A DNA stretch of 64,000 bases from Heterocephalus glaber (GCF_000247695.1 NW_004624732.1:42950957-43014956), one strand, 5' to 3'; shown: positions 1-12,406, counted from the stretch's first letter. The notes: generated by a model from the sequence alone, not told the origin. Numbers and translations: made by a program.

Positions 1-1448
1 TGCCCTTGCTTCCATAGCTGTCCTTCCAACCTGTCAAACTCAGGAAGAAGGGTGGAGGGTGGAGTAATACCTGTCCCAAGATAAGTAAGTCAAGACCTCT
101 TCTTACCTTCACCACAATGTGAGTCCCCAAGGACTCCTACTCTAGCTCTTTCCCTGGAGCTTGGTAGGAGGGAGAAGGTGGACCATTGATCAGTCCTAAG
201 CTCCATCCTCATGCAAGCAAGGGAAGAGAGTCTGAGAACACAAGATGATGCCCCACTGTGCTGGCTCCTAAAGCATTCTTGCTATAATCCACCTGTAAGT
301 CAACCTTGCAACATTTTCTTCTAGAAGGTTGTGTGAAGAGGCAGTATTGGTGCAGAACAGGGCCCCTCCCTTCTCTAACTCTCATGAGTACAGTTTTAGG
401 CAGTTTTCAGTGTATGTCTTACTGTGTATTCATTCGTCTTATTTATACAGCAAACTTCATGGTTTACATACAATTTCTGCATTGCAGCTTAATTCACGTA
501 AACATTAAGCTGTACTGTTTTATTGTTACTTCAACCACTTTGCACACCCTTATGCATTCTTTTCAGTTTTTTCATTTGAAATTAGGTACGTTTTACTTTT
601 CCTTTTTAAAAAATCACAGGTGCATGGAATTGAGTTGATTACACCCTTCAGTTTATACCCTTGTGTTTTCATTATTTGGAGCAAGGCGCCTAGTTGGTTT
701 TATTTCATTCTCAGTCTCCAACTCTCACTTCAATCCCCTGTAGACAAACATTCTAACTGTTCATCAAATCCACCATCCAAATAGGTATTTGGCTATATGC
801 ATGGGTGAAAAAGCAATGTGTAACTCTGTATAACTGGATGTATTCTGTATGGGAAAAGCATTTTTGTATTATAAACCTCAATATGTTTTCATTACTCTCA
901 TCAATGTTAGTGCATGGCCATCTATGGTGCTATATTTAAAATTAGTTCATTTCTCCTGATTGCTGCCTGTTTTGCCATTGTGAGTGTGCTCCAAATTTTA
1001 CTTACCCTCTCTCCCAGGCAGGAACACTTGAATTGTCTCTAATTCCTTCCATTCAAACAACAATGTAATAATTATACATCTATGTCCTTTGAACCTGTCA
1101 GAAAAGCTCTCCAGGTTCTATATCCAGGAGTGCAGGATGCAGGACATTTATAGACCCACTGAGTTCCATTGCAAGACTTTTGCTGAATGAGAGCACTGAT
1201 TCACAACAGTGCGCTCTACGATACAGAAAAAAAGCCTTGCTCCCCTTAATCTTACCAAAGCACATTATCATATCCTCCCAGTTGTGTCAAGTTCATGACC
1301 ATAGACCTTTACTGCAAAGCTGCTTTCATTTGTGTTTCACTGAATGGTATTGTAGTTGAGATTAACTTTATTTGGAATTATCAAGATTATGCATTCTGAG
1401 AATTGTCTGTTCACCGCAAGCCTTGACTATTTTTATTGAGTTTCTTGA

Positions 1449-1449
1449 C

Positions 1450-1480
<31 letters not shown>

Positions 1481-1500
1481 TATACATATATACATTTACA
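1449..1500. repeat. TA/CA compound microsatellite
   Basis: An alternating TA run of about 14 bp is followed by a CA run of about 16 bp and degenerate TATACATA. It is a simple compound dinucleotide repeat in intron DNA. A second short TA run lies at about 1634-1648. Confidence 0.9.
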
Positions 1501-1984
1501 TATACAGAGAGACAGGACTTGTAGTATGCTCTAAATAGAAAAAATTTGTCAGTCTTAGATATTGTAAATATTTTCTCCATATTTGTAGGGTTTTTATTTG
1601 TGGTTTTATTATATATACTGTACAAATTAAACATTATATATATATATGCACAATGTTTAATATCATACAGTATCCCACTATGTTAAATGCTAAGCCTGGA
1701 TTATGTGGTCAAATTATATGAATGATTTATAATGAGTCTTATTATGTATCACCTTATTGGTTGCCCTAGTTGTCTTTATGGTTTTTTCACTAGCAACAAA
1801 ATGGTCAGGTTAGTCATAACCCAGAAAAATCAATTGGTTTTACCCCATTGATAATTTAGTAATTATTATATAATATACCACAGTTACTATCCTTTGTAGG
1901 TCTTACATGAAATTTCTTTTGGTAATTTTCTTTTCATTTATTCAGAATCTTTATATCATTCTAATAAATTATAATGAACTAATA

Positions 1985-2115
1985 AGCAGTATTAGTAGAT
2001 GCTTACTATGTCAAACAATTGTCTAATTGCTTCACTAGTAGTACTCAAATAATATTATAATGAGATTTAGTTACTATTTCCTCCTACACAAATGGAGAAA
2101 CTGAACATCTCCTTT
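1985..2115 (-). repeat. MIR SINE, antisense, diverged
   Basis: The order of motifs fits a reverse-complemented MIR: a 'TGCTTACTATGT' start, a run with TTTAGTTACTATTTCCTCCTACACAAATGG, then GAGAAACTGAAC, which corresponds to the usual 'fraction of bases, lower or higher, one unit from the other side, then gaggaaactgag' block. It is heavily diverged, as expected for this mammal-wide family. Confidence 0.5.
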
Positions 2116-5100
2116 CTTCCATATTATTGTGGGAATATTTGAGAACATGGAATTTAGCTCTGTTCTGTATAAAACATGTTTGTTTTAGATACCTTGCTTT
2201 GGGAAACCAAGTAAAACTTGACTTTTTGTTTCTTGCCAAAAACAGTTCCAACAGCTTCACCTGTCACTTAATATTGTTTTTAAAATTTGTGTCAAGTTTT
2301 CTACTAATAAATCCGTGCTAGATCATTTACATTTTGTATTATTTCCATATTTTTTCTTCCCTTTCTTTATTTTCTTTTTTATTTGTCTTTATTTCTCTTT
2401 CAAATAGTTTCACTTTTTCTTTAAAAATTTTTGATGTATTTCAATATGAACAGGCGAAGGTGACAGGAAATAGAACTTGTTGGCTACATCTTATATTCAT
2501 AAAAGGCCCTAAATTTAGCCTTATTTCAAAATGAGGTTATACACATTTCCCCTGTGATACACTGACAGGCTTGAAAGCCGAATACATTCAGCATTCAACT
2601 TTAATTTTTAATTATGAATATTGAAATTATGCCTCTGCTCCTCTGATGAAGTTAGGAATTTCTTCATTTGGGGAATTCCATCCCCCAAACTGTAAGTAGC
2701 CATTGCTTCTCCGAAATTCTGTGAGGCCTGAATAAAAACTTATTTTCAATGCTTACATTTACAAAAGGCATCTGAAAGCAAGACTGTGCTATTTCAATAC
2801 CTTCTACTTGTTTCCCTGCACCCACATCTCCTGTGTTGATTCCTTTGTGGTTGTCTACCTCTTGTCATATGCAGCTTCCACCCTTCTATCCTCTTCAGAA
2901 GCCACAGAAACACTTGGGGGTGAAAATATGGACAGAAGATGGGTCTGAAAAAATGCAGATCTTTGCCCTGCTCAGAATGGCTGTGAGTTCTGGCAGGCTG
3001 AACCTGTCTTTATCTTCCTGCATCCCTGACATAGATGTATGTTTTTACAGTGTCTCCTCAGCCTACCTCTCAGCAGTGGTAAATTACAAGGAGCCGAGAA
3101 TATGAGAGAGAAGAAATTAGTTCTGAGATTTGCCAGTCTTACAACAAGTCAGAGCATTAGTGTTTGCGGGATTTTTGCAGTAAATCAGTTGAGGACACTA
3201 TAGTAAATAACTTCCACTCTCATAACCAGTGCAGAATCAGGTCAAATTCGGTGTGACCAAAGCAAGTAATAGCGGCAGGTGGTCCAAAGAAGAGATTCTG
3301 AAATGTATGAAGTCATCTCATTTATATTTTCCTCTGACTTCGTTTTGTTGCTGTGCCGTTACCTAAAGAAGCATAGATTGGTATAGGATATAAAACTTCA
3401 ATATTTAGAGTAAATGAATTTGTTAAACCCAGAGCTCAAACTCACAGATTGTTATAATGGTAATGACTAATTTAAGGGCCATTCTCCATCATGCATTCCC
3501 CACATAAACAGTTACAAAGATGCTGTTATGTGCTGCCATCCGGTGTCCATTTTGTAGAATGTCAAGCTGATGCTTGTGTGGAGGTTGTTTTTGTTTTGTT
3601 TTGTTTGGGGGGTATTTTGTTTATTAGGAGTTTTGCTTGTTTTTCCTCATTTTCCAACTTCACAACTCAAAATTTGTTTTAAGAAAGATCTATAAAGTAG
3701 TCCACTTGGATATGATACCCTAGTGGTTGCATACATTTTACATAATTGCCCCTATATGAACTTAGCTCTCCTTCCTTCATTGTAGTAGGCACCATTACTC
3801 CCATAGATGTGATTTGTGTTGTGTGTCCAAAAGTGAAATATATACCCCCATTTTCTGTCCCAGGATGTGTTTCCTACACTGAATCACTAGCATGCATCCT
3901 GTACCTGATTGTGTCTGCAAGTGGAGCTCTGGAACTGCCTCACTTACACCTAAGACCTCTGTCATACTGAACTGGGGTATTTTCTGCGCTATGTGTTTTG
4001 TTTAACCTTAAATCTACTCAGTAACTCACTCTTACAGCCCTTGGTAGAAAAACAGAAGTCATCTACTGAATGCTTTGATGAAATGTGGACCCATTAACTA
4101 GCTCCAACTGATGGGTGGATTTACCTGGTGGCCATCACATAGTTTGGAAGTCAGGACATGGGGGGCTGTCAGTTCAGCACTGCAGAGCAGCCCAGGTCAA
4201 GCTGAGGTGGAGAAGGGGTTCTAATAATTTCTTGACAGCTCTGACTCTCCTTGTCTGAAATTCTATCATGAGGTTCCATGTAGACAGAGTCAACAAGGAG
4301 AGTGCTCCCTCCATGCCTCCTCGAGACAGGCAAGGCCTTAGGATGAACCTGCATTTCAAGGCCAGCAGACTTGGCCTGTTTTCTCTCTTTATGACCTGTG
4401 CATCTTGTATAGGATGCACCTCATTAGGCTTCCATTTTCTCATCGGTAGTGTGGAGACATCACTCATCACTCTGAGTTATTCAGAGGACTTACTTGTTTC
4501 TACGTGTATTGTCTGTCTTCTCTTATTTTCATTTATATCATCAACCCCCAGAGTTGTGTTTGGCAAGGGTAAATGTGCAGCAGGCACTTATGACTGGCTT
4601 AGTGCTTCACATACATAATGCACATAATATACCAGGTGGCACACCAGCTAAAGAGCAGGGCCCAATCCTGAGACAGCTCAGATTATGGACAAATGTCTGA
4701 GAAGTCAGGAGACTTCTAGAAGAAGCTCAGGTATTGAGCTTAAGAGGGGTGGGTCTTTGCCAATCTTGCTAAAAGGAGTCTGAGAAGATAACTAATAAGA
4801 GAGCCCAGGTGCTGACTTCTTGTCACAGAGTACATACAAAGCTTCTTAATTTGAAGATTTCAACCAAAACTATGTCGAAAGCCGACAATGGTGATGCCTT
4901 TATGTAAGATAGCACTACTTTTTTTTTTTTAAAAAAAGACGGTATCAAGTAATAAATACATTATAGGCTTTGTCGTCAGAGAAACTGGCTTTAACTTTAA
5001 ATGTAAATGTGTGCCATTAAGTAAGTTCCCTAAAATCTCTGAGCCTTATTTTTCATATAGTAAGTGGATATATTACTGCTGTTATTATTTTATGTGTGTA

Positions 5101-5865
5101 TGTGAAGCTAAAATCTTAGCTATACAAATTTATATTATTCAAAATATTTTATCATTTTTTAAAAAAAGTATTTTAGAAGAACTATTATTTTAAAAGAATT
5201 CACAGGGAAAAGTTGAAAGAGAAGCATCTAAATTTTGTCAGCAGTATCTTCATTTTGAAACGAAGTTCTTTTCAAATCAAAACATCCAACATTCAGAGAA
5301 GCTTTCTCTCCCATTCTAATATGAAAAAGACAATATTTGTTGCTTAAAAATTCAAGATGAAATAAGACTATATGAAGTGTTCAAGAAGGTCACATGATCT
5401 GCAGTTCCTACCCTCTTCAGCCAGCTCATCTGGTTTACCTAACAGAGACACAGTTCACTGCAGTTCAAAGTCCTAAGACAGAACAATGAGATAATTGAAT
5501 TTCATGCAGCTTCAGTTCTAACCAGTTCCAGTTCCAAGTTTAAGGAAGGGGAGAGTTTTGCCAGCGAGTTCTATAAAAGATCAACATCTTAAAAAGATTC
5601 AAATCAGAACCATTTATACAGGATTTTCTATAGATAGGAAGCAAATAATGAAAAATATGGGCAATACGGCAGGCAGGTTAAATGTGGATCTTTATATGTG
5701 AGTGTGTTCTATACTCCCTGACCACATATGGTCAAAAGGAGGGTAATGGTACAGATCCAGTCCAGACCGTCAGTCCTTCTAATTGCACCTAGTATTGTGA
5801 TCTGCACAGGCTGAAAAGTTATTCCTGTTTCTGTTTTCTTTTTTCTTTTTCTTTGTCTTTTGTTT

Positions 5866-6033
5866 CATTTTGGTTTTGACAGGGAAGCTGTGTAAGAGGG
5901 TTTTGCATGTAGTTCAGCCTGGGCTTTAACTCACTGTGTGGCCAGGCTGGCCTCAAACTTGGAGCAGCTCTCTTCCCTCAGCCTCTCAAGTGCTGGGACT
6001 ACAGGCCTGTGCTGCCAGGCCAGGCTGGCTATG
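5866..6033 (-). repeat. B1/7SL-derived SINE, antisense
   Basis: T-rich sequence leads into motifs typical of an inverted B1/Alu-like element: TTTTGACAGGG, GTGGCCAGGCTGGCCTCAAA, CCTCAGCCTCTCAAGTGCTGG and GACTACAGGC. The element is diverged and carries an extra stretch near its 3' (left) side. It confirms a 7SL-derived SINE lineage of rodent type. Confidence 0.85.
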
Positions 6034-7817
6034 CCTGTTTCAACATTCAGTACTCCTGCTGGTTGCTACAAGGACAAAAGAGCGGGAGAAAACATTTAAG
6101 TAGTTATTTAAGTAGTTTCTTTCTTTTTCTTCAACTTTACATCATTTGAAAAATTTACTCTTCATCTGAGGACAAGGAGGTTCAAGAACACAGCATTGTA
6201 TTTGTATGTTGGAAAATTCACATTGTGTTTCTTAGGGATCTTTTTATCCACTTCTTTTTTAACATAATGCTCTAGTACTAAGAAAGCTTCAGGCATGTAA
6301 GAGGAACCTAATTCTTTTTACAAATATGAACCCTATTGAATTAAGGTGTTTTTTTTCAATCAAGGCCCTAGCTTCTCAGAGGCAACTGAAAATAAATCAC
6401 ACTAAGTTTGTGAAGTGATTTTTTTGACATATATTTGTATGATTTTCTGTTGACCTGAATAAAGCCTTTCTGTAAACTTTCCTTTCGTTTTTACCACTTT
6501 TGTAAACTGAATTCAATTATTATGAAAGAAATGTTAAATCATAACAAACTACAACAATATGATATAGGGGTAGAAACGTTAAGTATATTAATGCCCTTAA
6601 TCTAAAGAGTGGTCTTCAATAACAATGCAACACAACATTCTGACAACAGAAGTAATAAATTCCCTCTGCAGGAAACTTGGTAAGCAACAAGAAAAACTAA
6701 AGGAAATTATTTAACTGCCTGGTTTATCATTATTATTATATCCTGGCTTCTTTATTCCAGTCCAAAGTACTATTACTGATCCAGTAAATACATAATTAGT
6801 TCCTCAACTGGCCAGAACACTGTACTAAGACACTAAGGACATTTCTCTAAGGTTAAAATAATTCTATCATTTTGGGGCTTATTTTTTAATGAAATAGTTG
6901 AAGGTGAAATTTTAAAATATTTTTAAATTTATAATACGAGATATGCAAGGAAGTCACATTTGAGGAAGCAGTATTTGAACTTCTGATGGATGGAATTAAT
7001 AATCAGGAAGGAGGGATGGGAGATGGCAAGTAAATAGCACAGGATGATGTTATAAAACAACATATTGCATTATAGTCTGCATTAAAATCTTCCCACATCA
7101 GTATTCTTTTACAGCAGTGTTTGTTAATGCATTATATGAATCAATTATATGCAAATTTCTTAAGCGCTCTCCTTTTTATAATATAGATGCACAATTAACA
7201 AATAATGCGATACTCCATTTCTTATACTGTCATTAATCTTAGGCATTATCATCCTTTGTAATCCTTGGCAATTTGATAGGCAAAGAGGAAAAAAGCATGT
7301 TACTGTTTTTATTTGCTTTTCTTTGACTGTTAATGAGATTCATTGTAAAGAGATATTTTGAATTAAGCAAGGATAGGTGAGCTGGTTGTGTTTTTCAGAC
7401 TTTGAAATTCCTAATGCAATGCAAAGAAGAACATGGAAAAGGGCTCTGATTTCTGAGGTTTACTGTTCTACTTTCAGCTCACTGGTCTTTCTGTGGAAGG
7501 GAGGTGCATGGATACATGAAAATTGAATATTCAGTAGTTGAAGAGATTTTTAGGAGGTTAAAAAAATTAAGACACTTTTATATAAATGTTATATTTTAAA
7601 AATTCCTGAATGTCCTTATTACTATCTGAATTGTACACCACTTTTAGATTTTAATAAGGATAAGATGTTTAACTAGTTTTAAAAGGGTACCTAGTTTATA
7701 AAGGTCTGTATTCATTTTAATATTGCTCATACACTATTTATAAATGTGGCAAACACTGGATTTGTACATGATTTCTTCTAACAGGATGCATTTTTTTTTT
7801 CTTTTCTTCTTCCTAAG

Positions 7818-7905
7818 GAAAAACTGGTCTACTTCCTGGATTGTTCTTTCTAACCAAAAAATTGAATTTTACAAAGAATCCAAACAACAGGCTCTGTCCA
7901 ACATG
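7818..7905 (+). CDS. ARHGAP15: ARHGAP15 coding exon A (N-terminal half of PH domain)
   Basis: This is an internal coding exon of Rho GTPase-activating protein 15, a cytosolic Rac GAP whose PH domain recruits it to phosphoinositide-rich membranes. The frame reads ...KNWSTSWIVL..., then IEFYKESKQQALSNM, which I recognise as ARHGAP15 PH-domain sequence (about residues 100-128 of the human protein, from memory). The acceptor AG is at 7816-7817 after a long T/C tract. A branch-like TTCTAAC sits at 7776-7782. The donor is ATG|GTAGGT at 7906. The exon is 88 nt: one base completes a split Arg codon (phase 2 in), then 29 codons follow (phase 0 out). Exon B continues the protein in the same frame. Compared with the human sequence as I remember it, a stretch read as SSRR there is SNQK here. 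The preceding exons lie outside the window. There is no frameshift or stop. Confidence 0.95.
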
Positions 7906-7978
7906 GTAGGTGGATCTCCATTTCTATTGTTACTTTTTTTTTTTCCAAAAAATATTGTTGAATTAAAAATTTAGTTTA

Positions 7979-8072
7979 GGGCCTGGGATTTAGCTCAGTG
8001 GCACCGCACCTGCCTCACAAGCCAAGGTCCTGAGTTTGATCCCTGTTACCAAAAAAACAAAAAACAAAAAAG
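7979..8072 (+). repeat. ID-type tRNA-derived SINE with target duplication
   Basis: The body starts GGCCTGGGATTTAGCTCAG and ends with a GTTACC-type terminus and an interrupted A tail. Internal promoter boxes (TAGCTCAGTGG and GAGTTTGATCC) are visible. It is flanked by TTTAGTTTA at 7970-7978 and 8073-8081. It sits 73 bp downstream of the exon A donor, in gene-sense orientation. Confidence 0.9.
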
Positions 8073-8262
8073 TTTAGTTTAATCAGAAATCACAGTAAAG
8101 CCTCCATGCTATGAACATCTGAAAGCAGATGGAGGAAACGACTCAATAAACTTTTAATAAGATGAAGGGAAAATAGAACTTAGTGTCTGTTTTATTAAGT
8201 GGTGCATTTGGAGAATAATCACAAAATGAGATGAATGGTGAGCAGCTATCTAGTAATGCGGA

Positions 8263-8573
8263 GGTAACGCTTTAAATTAAGGTGCCATTTATAAATGCTT
8301 TATTCTTATTTATGAAATAATCACTATATGCAGCTACTTGTTCAAATAATGTATTATAAAGTACGTTATAAAATGCATTAGTAATAAATGCCTAACAGAT
8401 GAGACTATGGGAAGCTGTTTTAAAGAATATTATAAAACGTAAATCGCATTAAACCATGTATGTGCATCTTTAATACATGAATTTAAATTGTTATCTAGCA
8501 TGCTATAGTGCTTCACACATTAATAAATAATAATAAACTCTTTATAAATGGCACCTTAATATAGGGTGTAACC
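8263..8573. mobile_element. Ancient palindromic DNA transposon relic (non-autonomous)
   Basis: A 19-bp sequence TTAAGGTGCCATTTATAAA at 8277-8295 recurs exactly as its reverse complement at 8541-8559. The inverted similarity extends outward to GGTAAC at 8263 and GTTACC (inverted) at 8568-8573, and inward through TTTATT-rich sequence. The flanks AATGCGGA (8255-8262) and AATGAAGA (8574-8581) match at 6 of 8 positions, which would fit an 8-bp hAT-style target duplication. The interior has no coding capacity. The family name is unknown to me; similar terminal motifs are common in old vertebrate MITEs. Confidence 0.7.
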
Positions 8574-8844
8574 AATGAAGAAACATTCTAAGTTAACAAA
8601 GTGATTTTTTTTTTATCTTAGTCTGAGACATTCACTATATCCAGCTAACCTTTTGGAATATTTCTATGACTCTATTTAATGGAACTAATGCAATTTCTGT
8701 ATCCTGTCATTATTGCTAAGTGAAATTTGTAGTCTCTTCATTGTACCTGGAGGTGGGCTTCACATATGCCTCCAAAGATTTGAGTGTAATAGTCAATAGG
8801 AATGACTCAGAGCTAGTCACTATGATACAGGGAGAAGAGATGTA

Positions 8845-9705
8845 ACTCCCAAATCTACTGGATATCTGAAATGGGAGTTTGTATTCTCTAAAATCGAAGA
8901 ATGAATTCTAGGGACAATGGAAGATAAGAGTAGAAAAAATTTATTGGGAGAAAGAAAGCTTCTACCTAAGAGAGACAGAAGGGGACCGGAAAGTGGGTTG
9001 CCTGCCCACCCCATTTTTTAAAGATGTTTTACACAGCAAAGCTATGTGGTGAGACGGGTACAAAGTGGGACAAAACCATAAGACCCAGTGGAAATCTACA
9101 GGGTGGCATGAGGTGGGACAAAACCATGACCAACCAATAAGATTACAAGTACAGGGACGGGGATTTAGCTCAGTGGTTCCGGCACCTGCCTCACAAGTGC
9201 AAGGTCCCAAGTTTGACCCCCGGTACCAAAAAAAAAAAAAAAAAAAATTACAAGTACAGTCACCCAGGTAATATTGATTAAATGGGGATCAAATGGGAAG
9301 ACAAGTCACATACAAAGAATTTCCCATTTAGAATATCAATCACTGCTATCTATCTCTAGGGGAAGTAGTACTTCTTTTCCTTTTCATAATGCTAACCAGT
9401 GAATGTGCCTCAGTGGTTCTCCATGTTGGTTCCTTTCTGTGTTAGCTCCTGGAGGACTGGGGCCTTAAGGGAGGCCCTGTCTACCTGCCAAGAAGATATC
9501 TGATTCACTTACCTATCTATGATGACTAGACTAATTCAGGATGAAAACCTTCTGTCTGAACATAGGAACTTCCCCAAGATATAGGAGACTATGAGCAAGC
9601 AATATGTCTGTCAGCATCCTGATTAGGAAAGACTCCAGGCAGGACCCAACCTGCCATAGCCCATTGACAGGAAAGGGGGTCATCCGACAGGAGTGAACCA
9701 CAATG
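8845..9705 (-). repeat. Possible antisense ERV-type LTR, diverged, split by an ID SINE
   Basis: Weak evidence for an LTR on the minus strand: TTTATTG at about 8940 would be an inverted polyadenylation signal, GTGGGACAAAACCAT occurs twice (about 9066 and 9114) like U3 direct repeats, and a CCAATAAG box lies at about 9135. An ID SINE is inserted at 9155-9246. I could not fix the ends or a target duplication, so this may be another old repeat. Confidence 0.3.
9155..9246 (+). repeat. ID-type SINE with perfect 13-bp target duplication
   Basis: A complete ID body has the A box TAGCTCAGTGG, the B-box region AAGTTTGACCC and the terminus CGGTACC followed by about 20 A. ATTACAAGTACAG occurs at 9142-9154 and again at 9247-9259. 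The intact duplication indicates a fairly recent L1-mediated insertion. Confidence 0.95.
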
Positions 9706-11079
9706 AATTTACATTTGCAAGGTAATAAAATGATGGGAAGTTCTTTGCTATCCAGCTACTAGTTATGTGTGCTATATAATCCTCTTTAAATAGAAAATAC
9801 AAAATCGTTTGCTAAGAGATGTTTTTAAAGAAGATTTTAGTGAGAACAAAAGGTAGCATTTGGCTTGCTACTGATAATTGCAATAGCATTTATCCCCAAG
9901 TGGCTTGCTGATTTTGGAGTCTTGGTGTGGTCCAATCTGTAAACTAATTATGAATAAATTAAAAAATATATTTCAGTCTTTTGTATTTTCAAACTGCTGC
10001 AGAAACTTGTTTTAGGGTTTTGTTTTGTTTTCATTTTTTGGCTACAGTAAGGTTGAGATAATCTTTTTAAGAAAAAGAAAATGCCCCTAAGGGCCAGGCA
10101 CAAAACAACTCCCATCCACTTGCAGGACCATTGTTTTCCCTTTGAAAGCTTTCTTAGGGGAAGTCAGGAAGGGAGGAAAGTCCTTGCCTTGCTGGGTTTG
10201 GCTGCTGGGAAGATGATCTCCATCCTGCTGAGTGGGAAGAATTCCATTGGTGCAGACTTTATGTGAATGTGCTGGGATAATGGGAGAGATTAGATTCCAT
10301 GTTAAAGTATTTGGTTTACTTTTATTTTATTATTTTAATTTCTTCATACCAGGAGATATAATTCTCAGCTGTTTAATTATATGCAGGTAAAAGAAAACTC
10401 GCTTTTGGATTGTGTGCAAACCTTGCAACTTAGCTCACTAATTGTATGCCTTGAGTTCAACCTTCAGAATTGTTATAAATGGACAATAGATTTGACTTGT
10501 AAAAGAAATTCATTAAGATTTTTTTGGCAGTCCCTATTTATTACTTCTGGCCCCATTTTCAATGCTTTTATGGTTTCTCCCAGGCACTCATTGTCTTCAA
10601 AGTGAATTCAGGGCAGGAACTAACTGTTTTGTGGTAATGGGGAGGAGAATTATAGATTCATGTTTGTACTGCATGAATTGTCTTGCTAGTCAATGTCTTG
10701 GATTCATTTCTAACCAAGTATTAAAGGCCTAGTGGGATAGCCTACATTTACCAATTCAAGTCTCAAAGAAATGGTATGATGATTGCCAGGCCTTGATTAA
10801 AGATGCTGTGGTTTTATTTTAAAAGGGATTTATGTTCACATTGCTGAATTTCCCTTGTACCCCCTTAGATGTGTCCTAGTGTTCATTGTGCTTCTGGGAA
10901 AAAGCCTGTCCTTTCCTCGGAGGGGTCAGGAGAAGCTGCCTGAGTGATTGCAAAATGTGGTTCAAAGAGCAAATAGTATTTTAATCTGTATGGAATGATC
11001 TTTGAATGTTAATGCACTGGTGAGACAAAGCAGGAAAGGAGCTGAGAGCCTGCTTCGAAGTTGGATGGCAGGAATGGAG

Positions 11080-11200
11080 TTCTGTTTTGCCACTTAGTAG
11101 CTGGCAAAGTTACTCAGTTTCTTTAGGCTTTAATTCCTTACCTGTAGGATGGAGGTAGTGGTATCTGCCAACAGAATTAGTGAGCAATGAAAATAGTAAA
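11080..11200 (+). repeat. MIR SINE, sense
   Basis: The characteristic MIR core is readable: TTTTGCCACTTAGTAGCTGGC, then AGTTACTCAGTTTCTTTAGGC, then ACCTGTAGGATGGAGGTAG, then AGTGAGCAATGAAAATAG. It is diverged and not full length. Confidence 0.8.
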
Positions 11201-11649
11201 ACAAAAACAAAAACAATTGTTCTAAAACAATTAATGATTATTATGTTACTAAAATATATAAATCTATAATCTACATTGTAGAATGTAGTATAATTAAAAC
11301 ATTATACTATGCTACTTTGAAGTGATTCAGACACTTACAATAAGGAGATTCTATTAATCAAAGGAACACTGTCATTCAGAGCTTTCAAAAAGAGAAATAC
11401 GAATCCATGGGCAGCATAAAATTCTGTGTCCAGCACCGAGTAAAACTGCAGATGTAGAAATGCATCCATTTGGGTGTCTAGATGGAAACTTCTGTGTCCA
11501 CACACATTTTCCATGAGCTTTCATCTGCTTCCATTGTCTCTCACTCTTAACACCTTGATATTTGGGACTACATGTCACAGAATGTCGGGCCTGATCCCAC
11601 ATTCTGTGTTTGACTACCTTTCTTTCTCACCACAGTTCTTTGAGTACAT

Positions 11650-12000
11650 ATCGGTTTTATTTACTTAGGGCTGTCGTAACACCCCTGGGGTCCTAAAAAT
11701 CAGGCGTTTACTTTTGTCAGTTCTGGAGGTTAGAAAGTCTGAGGCACTGAGACACGTGGTGTCTGGTGAAACTAAAGTTTCTGGTGTGCATCTGACTATG
11801 TTCTTGTAATCTCACATGGTAGACAAAAAAGAGAGAGCAAGCCCTATATGTCTCTTCATGGGAGGGAACCATTCCCATTAAGGAGCGATCCACTTTCATG
11901 ATTTAATCACCTCCCCAAAGCCTCACCTCCTAATATCATGACATCGAGGTTTAAGATTCAACATGTGAACTCTAAGGAACTGAAAACATGTAGTACATCA
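11650..12000 (-). repeat. MaLR-type (MLT1/MST-like) LTR, antisense, interrupted by another LTR
   Basis: The sequence runs as the reverse complement of a mammalian MaLR LTR: GGGCTGTCGTAAC near the start, GTCAGTTCTGGAGGTTAGAAAG, TCTCACATGGTAGA, TAATCACCTCCCCAAAGCCTC, and ATTCAACATGTGAACT near the end. The last bases (CATAACA, 12407-12413) lie beyond the inserted LTR at 12001-12406, so this element is the older host of a nested insertion. Confidence 0.75.
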
Positions 12001-12406
12001 TGATAGGTCTCCCACCACCTCAGCAGCTATTATGGATAGTAGCTGCCCTCTTCCTATCCTGCCTTGCCCCCTCCCCTGTGTGACGTCATGCCAAGATGGC
12101 TGCTCCCACCAAAGAACAAACCCTTCTTCCCAGCATGCCCCTGGTCCCACCTAGAGAGTAACCTAATACTCGCTCACCTCCTACCATCTAGGGACGTCAC
12201 GGGCTCCTCCACTCCCTGATCATTACCTCACTCAACCCGGCCTCAGCCCCTATGAACCACACCCCTGTCTCTATAAAACACTCTCCCTGCCCCGGCCATG
12301 TTGCTTTTGTCTCTCCTTTGTTCAGAGACAGCCCGGCAGATCTATTCCCCTAATAAAGGCTTGTTGTGGCCTGGTCTGATCTTGGTCTTTGGCCTTTTAC
12401 CTGACA
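12001..12406 (+). repeat. Solo ERV LTR, gene-sense, with promoter and poly-A motifs
   Basis: A GC-rich block of about 406 bp begins TGATAGG and ends CTGACA (TG...CA termini). Flanks CATCA (11996-12000) and CATAA (12407-12411) fit a 5-bp target duplication with one change. LTR features appear in the right order: the palindromic CRE TGACGTCA at 12081-12088, a YY1-like AAGATGGC at 12093-12100, a half-CRE-like GACGTCAC at 12193-12200, TATAAAA at 12272-12278 and AATAAA at 12352-12357. CpGs are retained compared with the surroundings, which suggests a younger insertion. No internal retroviral sequence adjoins it, so it is a solo LTR. The ERV class is not determined. Confidence 0.85.

Larger units (their letters stand above)
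1..7817 (+). other. ARHGAP15: ARHGAP15 intron, 3' part
   Basis: This is the downstream end of the intron before exon A; its 5' end is outside the window. It is AT-rich with no supported gene: open frames are short, lack splice context and have no recognisable product. It holds a TA/CA microsatellite near 1450, an antisense MIR near 2 kb and an antisense B1 near 5.9 kb. The stretches 1-1440, 2120-5850 and 6040-7800 otherwise look like unassigned intron, apart from a T-run/A-run junction at about 4919-4937 and an octamer-like ATGCAAAT at about 7150. I see no exon in it. Confidence 0.85.

Noticed and set aside
306..638. 110-codon open frame on the + strand
   Set aside because: No splice or promoter context, no recognisable protein features, composition of AT-rich intron; chance frame.
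4174..4618. Overlapping ~100-codon frames on both strands
   Set aside because: Opposite-strand frames over the same less AT-rich patch, no family resemblance and no splice sites; likely chance or old-repeat sequence.
7785..7817. Alternative upstream acceptor (TTCTAACAG) adding 33 in-frame nt to exon A
   Set aside because: The AG overlaps the branch-like motif and has no pyrimidine tract; the sequence after it is itself the pyrimidine tract of the real acceptor.
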